Shown: piece by piece, positions 41,846 to 49,933 of the stretch
Numbering within the stretch: position 1 is the first letter of the stretch
Layout: the number at the start of each line of letters is the position of its first letter
The notes under the pieces: generated by a model
Database searches by the model: none
Seen by the model: the letters and a program-made list of their open reading frames with translations, nothing else
Told to the model about the DNA's origin: nothing
Assembly: GCA_951813545.1 (NCBI GenBank)
Contig: OX638352.1
Coordinates: 744,001 to 808,000, forward strand
Direction: 5' to 3'
Length of the DNA stretch: 64,000 bases
Source of the DNA: an uncultured Poribacteria bacterium
GTDB lineage: Bacteria; Poribacteria; WGA-4E; WGA-3G
Made by a program: the position numbers and the translations under genes

Positions 41846-42002
41846 AACGATAATGTCCTCATCCGACTTGCGGTATTGGGCAATAATATGACAACGATAG
41901 GCGGGTACAGTGACCCGCCTCCACGTTGATACGAAAATACTTGGGCTGCACGCATTGGGTCAGCGGAACTCTGATAACTGCGACCCAGTGAATCGTTTGG
42001 AA

Positions 42003-42887
42003 TTAATGTGGATGACTATGGCTATGTGCCGGAACCAGAATGACTTCGACCCTACGATTCATGGCTCTGCCTGCAGCGGTATTCTGCGGGGCAACAGGAT
42101 CGGTGTGTGCCTTACCAATTGTCTCAATTCTCCCCGCATCGATTCCTTTCGATTGTAGATACTTTGAAGCGGAGTTCGCGCGTGCCTGTGAGAGATCCCA
42201 ATTGCTTCTGTAACTTCCGCGCAGTACTGGCATGCCATCAGCGTGTCCAATAACTCTGACTTTAGCATCTGAAGCTTGCATGAGCTGTTCAACGATACCA
42301 TCAATTGTCTGTTTCGCGTCGCTGTCTAACGTGGTACGTCCACTGGCGAAAGTGACGGTAACCAGCAGTGTCGGCATTGAGGAAACCTCTTCTGTCACCA
42401 TTGCCAACCCTTCCTCTATAGCCATCACTTTGGACGCGAGCTGATTTATCGCTTCATTTTGCGCCTTGTCGGTATCTTCAACAGCCATGAGCTGTTTTTG
42501 GATTTTTGCGTCTTCGCTTTTCGCTAAATCCATCGACTTCTGCCCTTGCATATCAATAGCCTTAGTCAGGTCTGCCCGGAGCTGCGCGTCCTGTTCTTTG
42601 GCACTTTGATTCGCAGCAGCGATGGTATCAGCATCACCTTGCTGAGACGCGGCAATCGCCTCTTCCCTGGCTTTGGAGATTGCTTCTGCCGTATCTTCAC
42701 TATGCTGATCGACTTTGCCCTCTAACATCGTGATTTTGTTTGACACGTCAGAATTGGTCTGCTCCATCTTCGAGACATGTTCATTCTTCCACATTTCAAA
42801 CTCTTCTTGATTCAACTTACCGCAGCTACTCATAACAAGCGCAACTCCAAGAAGAGCGATAATTGTGAAAGCGGTTCTACTTAACAT
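42003..42887 (-). CDS. OmpA-family lipoprotein with coiled coil (Pal-like)
   Basis: The ATG at 42887 has a strong Shine-Dalgarno sequence (TAGGAGG on the minus strand). The 294-residue product starts with a lipoprotein signal (IIALLGVALVMSSC, lipid Cys at about residue 22), then a long Ala/Gln/Asp-rich helical region (about 25-165) that should form a coiled coil, then an OmpA peptidoglycan-binding domain (about 170-285) with TFASGRTTLDSDAKQTI, RVIGHADGMPVLRGSYRSNWDLSQARA and the diaminopimelate-contact Arg in NRRVEVILVP. The tail HSHSHPH is His-rich and could bind metal. It tethers the outer membrane to peptidoglycan, probably across a wide periplasm given the coiled coil. Confidence 0.82.
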   Translation of the reverse strand: MLSRTAFTIIALLGVALVMSSCGKLNQEEFEMWKNEHVSKMEQTNSDVSNKITMLEGKVDQHSEDTAEAISKAREEAIAASQQGDADTIAAANQSAKEQDAQLRADLTKAIDMQGQKSMDLAKSEDAKIQKQLMAVEDTDKAQNEAINQLASKVMAIEEGLAMVTEEVSSMPTLLVTVTFASGRTTLDSDAKQTIDGIVEQLMQASDAKVRVIGHADGMPVLRGSYRSNWDLSQARANSASKYLQSKGIDAGRIETIGKAHTDPVAPQNTAAGRAMNRRVEVILVPAHSHSHPH

Positions 42888-43351
42888 GGATTCCTCCTAA
42901 GTTTTAAACAACAATTTAGGGCATTGCTTGTGAACCGGTTTAAGGAGCCGGTCTTCAAGTTACGCCAAAAAATTAATATACTCTATTTTCCACGGAATTC
43001 TTCTTAAATCCCGCCTTAAACGTATGTATGCAAACGCAATGACTAACTTACCCACGCAGAAAACAGTTTTTCAATGCCCGAAACTGCCTCGCGAACTTGT
43101 AAAATATGGGAAACCTGTAAGCAATTTATTCTCACAGGTCCTTTTAATATCAATTATATCACTTTTCGCTAAAAAAAGTCAAAAGTTTTTTCACGTCCGC
43201 CTGAACAACAGGATTAGATTTCAAAACACCCTTGATTTTTGATGTGAGATGCGGTAAAATTCAGTACCTACATTTCAGGGAAACCGACACTGGCAAAATA
43301 CCGTGTAAGCGCGTCGAGATCACTGACTACAAACCAAGGATTATTGAAGAT
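42888..43351. other. intergenic region between divergent genes
   Basis: No convincing gene is visible in these 464 bases. The frame of the M48 protease gene is open back to a TTG at 43232 but without a ribosome-binding site or membrane-protein-like sequence. AT-rich stretches near 43145-43195 may hold the divergent promoters. Confidence 0.4.
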
Positions 43352-44704
43352 ATGGGACAGCTAAGCATCATCTTAATCGCAGGGGTACTCTTTCTTTTTT
43401 ATTTTGAACCCCCGCAAAGAAGCATAGATATCAGCGACACGCAGGTGGTTCTCTGGACAATTGTATTGACAGGTCTCCCTGTGCTGATCACGGGCTTCGT
43501 GACATCGTACGTCGCTCGAACCTTTTCTGAGGACAAAGAGGAAAACCTACCGAAACTCTATCATCTACGACGCTTCATGATTGTCTTTGAGTGTCTGAGC
43601 TTAGCGGCATATCTATGCAATCTATATCTGCTAAATTTGCCTGTCCTGATTAACAAATACTTCGCATTCTTCCCGATGGAACATCTACGCCAAATACTCG
43701 CTTTGCTCCCGCTTCTGATTGGGCTCATCTGTATTCGGCTCGTGTTCTATCAGTTGAACCAATACCAACAGGGTCACTATCGAGAAGTTGCCACGCTTCA
43801 ATTCAAGTTTCTGTTTTTCCCACTGCTGCCGATGCTTATTTACCTCATGACAATGGATGCTATCTATTGGCTCCCATATTCAGCGAAGATGTTTATTGCC
43901 CAACATCCGTATATCCTGATCGGGTTGATTCTGCCGGTGATCGCATCCGCTTATATTCTTGCGCCATTACTCATGCAGTTTCTATGGAAAACAAAACCGT
44001 TGGCAGCGGGTTCGGCATTGAAGGAAAAATTGGATCTGTTAACGAAACAGAGTGGTCTCAAATACCGAGACATTGTGGTGTGGCAAACAGGTTCACTGTC
44101 GATAGCAAACGCTGCAGTTGCGGGGACCTTTCCGTGGAACCGCCGAATTTTTTTGACAGACGCACTCCTTGAATACTTTACAGATGAAGAGATCGAAACC
44201 GTTGTTGCCCATGAACTCGGACATATCCACTACAGACATATTCCGACCTACATGCTCTTCGCGCTCTTTTACCTCTTGAGTTATTGGTTTTTCTATATCT
44301 TTGTTGAGGAGCCGTTAGTCGCACATTTCGGAGAATCACAAATCTTGCCAACGTTATGTTCGTTAGTTTTTCTAATTGTTTATTTTGTGTTCATCTTCCG
44401 ATATCTGTCAAGGCGTTGCGAACATCAGGCGGACCTATATGCAGCTTCGCTCACGAAAAAGCCAGAAGCATTCAAAAACGCCTTGATGAAACTTGCTGTG
44501 CTGAATTCAGTCCCAAAATCAATTCAAAGGTTCTTTGAAATCTTCAATACACACCCGTCTATCCACCGACGGATCGACTTTATCAATCAGTGGATAGCCC
44601 AAAACTTGGCAATTCAACGCTACAAAAGCTATCTGCTTGAAGTCAAAATCTTAATCATATTGCTTCCAATATTCGGCATTCTCGCATTGCTGTTGCTTCG
44701 GTAG
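43352..44704 (+). CDS. M48-family membrane zinc metalloprotease
   Basis: The start is placed at the ATG at 43352, where a transmembrane helix begins at once (MGQLSIILIAGVLFLFYF). The 450-residue protein has about seven helices and the Ste24/HtpX signature HELGH in VVAHELGHIHYRH, with the third zinc ligand in the downstream SRRCEHQADLYAAS (E-x-x-A-D-x-Y). The preceding AAVAGTFPWNRRIFLTDALLEYF matches the conserved segment in front of HExxH in this family. It probably takes part in membrane protein quality control. It is divergent from the OmpA lipoprotein gene and converges with the zapA-like gene. Confidence 0.82.
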   Translation: MGQLSIILIAGVLFLFYFEPPQRSIDISDTQVVLWTIVLTGLPVLITGFVTSYVARTFSEDKEENLPKLYHLRRFMIVFECLSLAAYLCNLYLLNLPVLINKYFAFFPMEHLRQILALLPLLIGLICIRLVFYQLNQYQQGHYREVATLQFKFLFFPLLPMLIYLMTMDAIYWLPYSAKMFIAQHPYILIGLILPVIASAYILAPLLMQFLWKTKPLAAGSALKEKLDLLTKQSGLKYRDIVVWQTGSLSIANAAVAGTFPWNRRIFLTDALLEYFTDEEIETVVAHELGHIHYRHIPTYMLFALFYLLSYWFFYIFVEEPLVAHFGESQILPTLCSLVFLIVYFVFIFRYLSRRCEHQADLYAASLTKKPEAFKNALMKLAVLNSVPKSIQRFFEIFNTHPSIHRRIDFINQWIAQNLAIQRYKSYLLEVKILIILLPIFGILALLLLR

Positions 44705-44735
44705 GGTAACGGAAATTGCTCCTACCGTAAACGCC

Positions 44736-45050
44736 TTAATCGGAAGTCTCAGATTCTGTATCCTCTTCAATCGCAAACTGTAGCCGCTCCACTATCCGGT
44801 GCAATGGCAATTCATATTTTTCTTGAAGACGACGCTTCTCATCAGCAATGTGGAAAGCGACAAGCAAGGGAACCCTATGCTCGTCAAAGCCTTTCCTGAG
44901 ATAGGACTCAACTAAGGTTTTGACATAGTCAACGAGTTCGGTAATGGCTTCCGCTGTTAACTCTTCAGTCGGTTTGATAGTATAAGGTGTTCCGAGTATA
45001 ACGAAGCGAATCGGCTTAGGTTCGTGTTCTTGCTGTTCTTGTTGTTCCAT
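44736..45050 (-). CDS. zapA: ZapA-like cell division protein
   Basis: From the ATG at 45050 the product is 104 residues. After an acidic Gln/Glu leader (EQQEQQEHEPKP), IRFVILGTPYTIKPTEELTAEAI followed by VDYVKTLVE and LLVAFHIADEKRRLQEKY matches the ZapA pattern: a short beta domain followed by a long dimerising helix. ZapA bundles FtsZ filaments at the division ring. The middle (SYLRKGFDEHRVP) departs from typical ZapA, so the call is moderate. It lies directly downstream of aroE on the same strand and may share its transcript. An upstream in-frame ATG at 45086 lacks a ribosome-binding site. Confidence 0.6.
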   Translation of the reverse strand: MEQQEQQEHEPKPIRFVILGTPYTIKPTEELTAEAITELVDYVKTLVESYLRKGFDEHRVPLLVAFHIADEKRRLQEKYELPLHRIVERLQFAIEEDTESETSD

Positions 45051-45113
45051 TATGTCGTTATTGACCCCTTTCGTAATTCTTGGCAATGTGAGATTTAAGG
45101 TTGTTCCATAACG

Positions 45114-46004
45114 CTATATAGAGAGTGCCTGGTGCATTGTCTCCGTACACGGTGTGACACCCGTCCATTTCTCGAAGGCGATAGCTCCTTGATGCACTAA
45201 CATCCCGATGCCACCCAGGGTTTGACATCCACGTTCGGAGGCGGCTTGCATCAAGGGCGTCACCGGAGGCGTATACACAATATCGTAAACGATAGTATTC
45301 GGTTGAAGCCAATCCGCCGAAACCAACAGTGGAATGCGTGTATCCATACTTGCTGTCGACGTATTGATGAGAAGCATACTTTGACGGACAGCAACAGATA
45401 ATTGAGCATCCGTAAGTCCCATCCCGTGCATGGAAATACCTGTCTTTCGACCCATTTCTTCTGCTAAAGAGACCGCCCTTTCCACTGTACGATTGGCAAT
45501 TGTAATTGATGCCACACCGGCGAGTGCTAATGCAACGACGACGGCTCTCGCAGCACCCCCCGCTCCTAAGACAACAACATCCTCGCCTACCGGCACAGAC
45601 ATATCTCCATTTTCTTCTAACGCTCTTAAGGCTCCCGGAGCATCTGTATTGTCGCCATGTATACCTTCATCCCTGAAGGTAAGTGTGTTTACAGCACCGA
45701 TAAGTTCCGCTTCCCGCGAGATTGATGTAAGGGACGGGATGACTGCCTGTTTATGCGGAAGCGTCACATTAATGCCAACGACGTTAATGGCTTTAAATCC
45801 GGCGATTGCCTGTGCCAAATCATCGGGACGGACGTGGAAAGGAACATATACATAATCAAGTCCCGCTTTGGCAAAGGCGGCATTGTGCATCTGCGGTGAA
45901 CGGCTGTGTTCAACAGGATCACCAATCACGCCGACAACGCGGGTATGTCCAGTCAGTCCTTTTAATTTTCTTTGCGGTTCGATGAGGTGCGTCTCGGGTT
46001 TCAT
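45114..46004 (-). CDS. aroE: shikimate dehydrogenase
   Basis: This enzyme reduces 3-dehydroshikimate to shikimate with NADPH in chorismate synthesis. The motifs are intact: VVGVIGDPVEHSRSPQMHNAAF (shikimate-binding SxS), NVTLPHKQAV with the catalytic Lys, GDNTDAPG with the catalytic Asp, and the Rossmann loop VVLGAGGAARAVV. The protein from 46004 is 296 residues, slightly long; the first 25 residues (ETHLIEPQRKLKG) are encoded by the dispersed leader repeat, so translation may really start further in at a non-ATG codon near GLTGHTRVVG. Upstream the same leader is repeated twice more. Confidence 0.88.
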   Translation of the reverse strand: MKPETHLIEPQRKLKGLTGHTRVVGVIGDPVEHSRSPQMHNAAFAKAGLDYVYVPFHVRPDDLAQAIAGFKAINVVGINVTLPHKQAVIPSLTSISREAELIGAVNTLTFRDEGIHGDNTDAPGALRALEENGDMSVPVGEDVVVLGAGGAARAVVVALALAGVASITIANRTVERAVSLAEEMGRKTGISMHGMGLTDAQLSVAVRQSMLLINTSTASMDTRIPLLVSADWLQPNTIVYDIVYTPPVTPLMQAASERGCQTLGGIGMLVHQGAIAFEKWTGVTPCTETMHQALSI

Positions 46005-46236
46005 GTCCCTTTCCGTTTTTTTAATTTTCCTTGCGGTTCGATGAGGCGTGTCTCGGGTTTCATGTCCCTTTCCGTAGAGTCGCCTTCCACTTCGTTTCAG
46101 GCTACGCACCGGTTTTTCATTCTTTTAATTTTCCTTGCGGTTCGATAAGGCATCTCTCCGGTTTCACGTCCCTTTCCGTAGAACTGAAAAACACCCAAGC
46201 AAAAACCCTTCCACTGCGTCTCAGGCTACGCGTTCG
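45961..46236. repeat. triplicated leader repeat upstream of aroE
   Basis: Three direct copies of TTTAATTTTCCTTGCGGTTC followed by GATGAGGCGTGTCTCGGGTT and TCATGTCCCTTTCCGT lie at 45961-46015, 46020-46075 and 46124-46180. Copies two and three share a further CCTTCCACTTCGTTTCAGGC TACGC, but in copy three about 24 bases containing ACACCCAAGCAAAAAC are inserted before it (46186-46208). On the minus strand each copy contains the AACCGCAAGG ribosome-binding module. Confidence 0.75.
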
Positions 46237-46258
46237 TTTTCCATACGCGAGCGGAGGG

Positions 46259-49200
46259 TTATTTTTCAAGTAAGCCTTCAACTGTCCGCTTTGCCTCTTC
46301 CATTTTAGGATAGCGAATTTCCCGATAGCCGCGAACTTCCTCCACACATTCCAACGCTCGGAGATGTTTTTCGTATGCTTCGGCATCGGTTGGTGCGAAG
46401 GTGTCAATCACACGGGTCATATACCATTCGCGGAACGCCTTCTCCTTGGCGTGCCATTGCGAGAGCCAACGTCTCAGAAATTTCATCCGTTTCATCAGGT
46501 TTAATTGCCAATTACGTGTATCAATATCCGCCTCAAAGTCAAGTCCCATGACAGTGAAATGGGGTCGATTCAGATGGACGTATTTAATCTTATCACCGTT
46601 TTTCGGATCGACTTTATATAGTTCTTTGTCACGCTGCAACTTTTCTTCGCTCGTCAATAAGTGTGCGACGTAAACCTCGTCCTTAATTAGCATCACCTTA
46701 TGAAGATATCTAATCGCAGCCTTTGTGGCGCGATAGTTGTAAGTTTCTGAGTCACGGGCACTCACTTGTTTTATTTTTTCAACATACATCCGGGCGTAGT
46801 TTATATTCTCGAACTGAATAAGATCATAAATATAGAGGGCTAATATTCGATGGATGTCATCTGAATCGATGCCCAATGTGTTCACAATTCCCTCAACAAG
46901 TGTCACATACTCTTGTGATAAACGCTTTCCACCCCTTTTCCGTTCCAAAATTTGTCGTTTTGATTTGAGCATTTCTTTGTACGGGTTGGGTAACCCAGCC
47001 CCTACAGCGGATTCGGGTAGTTCAAGTGCGAGACGGCGACCGACGGTGAACGCTTTCATGTTGGTATCCAAATCGGCATGCGGTACCATCTGCTTGAGTG
47101 CCAATTGGAGGGGTTCCAGTTCAAGAGGTATCAACTGCCGTTGGAAAGCAGTACCGAGGAGCATCATGTTTGCATACAACTTGTTGCCAAACAACTGCTC
47201 AGAGACCGTAAACAAATCAACGCCGAAATACGCGTCGGCGTTGGTATATGTCTGGAGAGCCTCTTCAAGTGTGTCGGGATCAAAATCGTCCTTACCGATA
47301 AGGGTGGATATCGTTTCAGTTTTTGCGGTATTTACCATTGCAGCGGTGCGATCCGGCGATGCGACACGGAAAAGCGATTGTGCTGTGATACCGCGTACCG
47401 CTTCTAAAATATCAAGGCCCAACAGAAGATCCGCCTTGCCATACGGAATCATTGGGGACGCGTGAGCACCCGGTTGCACATAAGTGATGTGTGTATAGAC
47501 ACCGCCGTTGCGAATCGCCAATCCTTTCCTGTCACAGAACGTCACATCGTAGCCTTGAAGATATCCGGCAACGACGAGAACTTTTGAAATCGTGCCAATG
47601 CCCATGCCACCGACCCCTGCAGCATACATGTTCCAGTCCCGTTCAAATGTCAAAGGCAGTGGTGGTGGTAAAGATTCATCACTGAGAAGTGCTCGATTAC
47701 CGGATGCTATCGCTTGCTCTTGCGCGGGACGTTTACGGGTAACGATAACTTCCTCAAAAGCAGGACATGCGTATTTAATCCTTGCACAGGCACCATCGGA
47801 GACGCAATTTGACTGATCAATAGCGATCTTCTCGCCGTAATCAGTATCAACAATTTTCAAACCCGGACATCCCGTTGCGGTGGTGCATTCCCGGCAAAAT
47901 TCGCAGACTTCAGGGGTTATATTGATATGCTTTTCATATCTAAGGAAACCGTCTTTAGTTACCGTTTTGCGTTGTTCACGGCGGATACGACGCTGATAGG
48001 TAATAGCACACTCTTTATCAGCAATGACAATTTTGACCCCTGGTTTAAGAATGGTTTTTTCCAGATATTTTTTGTAGTTAACCCGGTCTTCCGGGTTGGT
48101 GCGGACAATTTCTATTTCGGAACTGCCAGCGAGTCCTTGGGCGACTTGCTCGATATCCTGTGCAAACGTCGGATTGCCGAGAAGATCAAGTTCATCGGCA
48201 GGCGTCGGTTGATGCCCTGTCATTGCGGTCGTTTGGTTGTCTAAAATGATGTAGGCGATGTCTTGATTGTTTTTGATTGAATCCGAAATAGCTGCCATTC
48301 CACCGTGAAAAAAGGTAGAGTCCCCCATGAAAACGATCTGTTTATTTTCGATAAACGGGTCGATACCAGCACCCGAACCGCCTCCTAAAGCCATCGCGGA
48401 GAGGTTATGCATCAAACGTGGAAACGGTTCATACTTGAGCATCGAATAGCAGCCAATATCCCCATGAAAGACGAGATCAACTGGATTTGAACCGTGATGC
48501 TTCTTCATATAATCCGCATCCATAAATTGCTCTGTGATTTCAAGGAAGACGCTCGAAGAATCACGGTGGGGACAGCCGGGACAGAAGGTAGGCGTGCGTT
48601 GCACAATGTCAATTTGTTGTTCAGATACCTGTTTTTGGAGTGCCTCTTCACGAGCGAAGTGTTCCAAATCAACAGGTGTGCCATTTGCACTCAGGCGGTG
48701 TTTGAGAAGTGGGATGAGTTTCTGAATGAGAATAGAGGCATCTAAACCGGAGGCTGTCGGGATTCCTGCCAGCCCGTCGGGAAATTGCTTCCCCCAGACA
48801 GGGACGTATCGGGGTTGGAAACCCTTCTCACGCTCAGTGCCCGCATTCTGATATGCATGGGTGAGTAGTGCTTTGATTTCGTTTTCTAAGAGTGGACGTT
48901 TCTCCTCAACGACGTAGATCTCGTCAACCTTTTCAGCAAACTCTCTGACGATGTCTGCATCAATAGGATGGGTCATACCGAGTTGAAGAATCGGGATGTC
49001 CCCGTATAGGTTCAATTCTCCAAGTGCGTGGAGGAGACAGCTGTATGCCAAGCCTGTACTGACAAATCCGAGAGGGTACCGTTTTTTACTTGGCATTCCC
49101 TCCACAAACTGAATTTTGTTGAGCCCAAGATCCTTTGCCATCCCCAGCGCGGTGGGAAGCCGTTCTCGCAACGTCTCTATCTCAATCTGGGCAGTATGTG

Positions 49201-49861
49201 GCGGCAAGATAACCCGTTTATCAGCATCGATGAGTTGGGTATCCAGATTAACCCGTTTCAAACCGGTAATGTCAGGATAAACGTTTGGGTGAAGTTCAAC
49301 GTTACCACCGCCGCTCGCCTGATTTTCAGTGGTTAAATAGCAGACATAGAGATCCGCCGCTGCGGAAATCTGGAAAGCACAGTTGATCCAATCTTTGAGT
49401 TCTTGAAATGTGCTCGGTTCAATAAGAGGCGTATAGACATGCCGTGCCAGAAATCGGGAGTCAGCAGGGACTTGCGTGCTGTGCGACCACGTATCATCAC
49501 CGACAACCACAACAGCACCTCCTGTTGTGCCAGCGAGATTGCTAATCGCCAACGCATCAGATGCAACATGAAAGCCGACACTTTTCATAAACGCAATTGC
49601 TCGGACATCTGTCATCTGCGAACCGTTGAGACGCGCGATACTCAACGCCTCATTATTGGCTATCTGCGCGACGATGCCGTTAGTTTTTAACAACTCCGCA
49701 TTGCGTTGAAGTATATCAAAGACTTCAGCAATAGGGGAGCCGGGATAACCTGTAAGAAGACTGACACCACTCTCTAAGGCACCTTTGACTAACAACTCGC
49801 ACCCGGTATAGACGTGCGTTCCGCTGGCTTGTGTAAACCTTTCATCCATTTTTTTGTCCAT
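46259..49861 (-). CDS. fused indolepyruvate ferredoxin oxidoreductase (IorA-IorB type)
   Basis: This 1200-residue 2-oxoacid oxidoreductase fuses all subunits. The N-terminal part has YTGCELLVKGALESGVSLLTGYPGSPIAEVFD; the TPP-binding region has FCPGCPHRDSSS and GDIGCYSML; two 4Fe-4S clusters follow (CEFCRECTTATGCPG and CVSDGACARIKYACPA); then the gamma domain GVGGMGIGTISKVLVVAG..FCDRKGLAIRNGG; and last a DUF6537 helical domain. It oxidatively decarboxylates arylpyruvates to acyl-CoA with transfer of electrons to ferredoxin. A repeat-derived peptide (VGAGLPNPYK) is inserted in the C-terminal part. No separate ferredoxin gene is nearby. It lies between recN and aroE in a minus-strand run. Fused forms are typical of aerobic bacteria. 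Confidence 0.88.
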   Translation of the reverse strand: MDKKMDERFTQASGTHVYTGCELLVKGALESGVSLLTGYPGSPIAEVFDILQRNAELLKTNGIVAQIANNEALSIARLNGSQMTDVRAIAFMKSVGFHVASDALAISNLAGTTGGAVVVVGDDTWSHSTQVPADSRFLARHVYTPLIEPSTFQELKDWINCAFQISAAADLYVCYLTTENQASGGGNVELHPNVYPDITGLKRVNLDTQLIDADKRVILPPHTAQIEIETLRERLPTALGMAKDLGLNKIQFVEGMPSKKRYPLGFVSTGLAYSCLLHALGELNLYGDIPILQLGMTHPIDADIVREFAEKVDEIYVVEEKRPLLENEIKALLTHAYQNAGTEREKGFQPRYVPVWGKQFPDGLAGIPTASGLDASILIQKLIPLLKHRLSANGTPVDLEHFAREEALQKQVSEQQIDIVQRTPTFCPGCPHRDSSSVFLEITEQFMDADYMKKHHGSNPVDLVFHGDIGCYSMLKYEPFPRLMHNLSAMALGGGSGAGIDPFIENKQIVFMGDSTFFHGGMAAISDSIKNNQDIAYIILDNQTTAMTGHQPTPADELDLLGNPTFAQDIEQVAQGLAGSSEIEIVRTNPEDRVNYKKYLEKTILKPGVKIVIADKECAITYQRRIRREQRKTVTKDGFLRYEKHINITPEVCEFCRECTTATGCPGLKIVDTDYGEKIAIDQSNCVSDGACARIKYACPAFEEVIVTRKRPAQEQAIASGNRALLSDESLPPPLPLTFERDWNMYAAGVGGMGIGTISKVLVVAGYLQGYDVTFCDRKGLAIRNGGVYTHITYVQPGAHASPMIPYGKADLLLGLDILEAVRGITAQSLFRVASPDRTAAMVNTAKTETISTLIGKDDFDPDTLEEALQTYTNADAYFGVDLFTVSEQLFGNKLYANMMLLGTAFQRQLIPLELEPLQLALKQMVPHADLDTNMKAFTVGRRLALELPESAVGAGLPNPYKEMLKSKRQILERKRGGKRLSQEYVTLVEGIVNTLGIDSDDIHRILALYIYDLIQFENINYARMYVEKIKQVSARDSETYNYRATKAAIRYLHKVMLIKDEVYVAHLLTSEEKLQRDKELYKVDPKNGDKIKYVHLNRPHFTVMGLDFEADIDTRNWQLNLMKRMKFLRRWLSQWHAKEKAFREWYMTRVIDTFAPTDAEAYEKHLRALECVEEVRGYREIRYPKMEEAKRTVEGLLEK
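46979..47006. repeat. palindromic repeat translated in frame within the oxidoreductase gene
   Basis: GTACGGGTTGGGTAACCCAG followed by CCCCTACA is a near-palindrome related to 3505-3529. It is read in frame on the minus strand as VGAGLPNPYK between the gamma and DUF6537 domains. Confidence 0.5.
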
Positions 49862-49933
49862 CCTTAGCTAAAGCATACGGATTCGACAGAAAGAGCACTC
49901 AATTGGTTTGCAAGCGACACCACTAAACTCTAC

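Noticed and set aside
43232..43351. N-terminal extension of the M48 protease to a TTG at 43232
   Set aside because: The extra 40 residues are not membrane-like and lack a start signal; the ATG at 43352 opens directly into a transmembrane helix.
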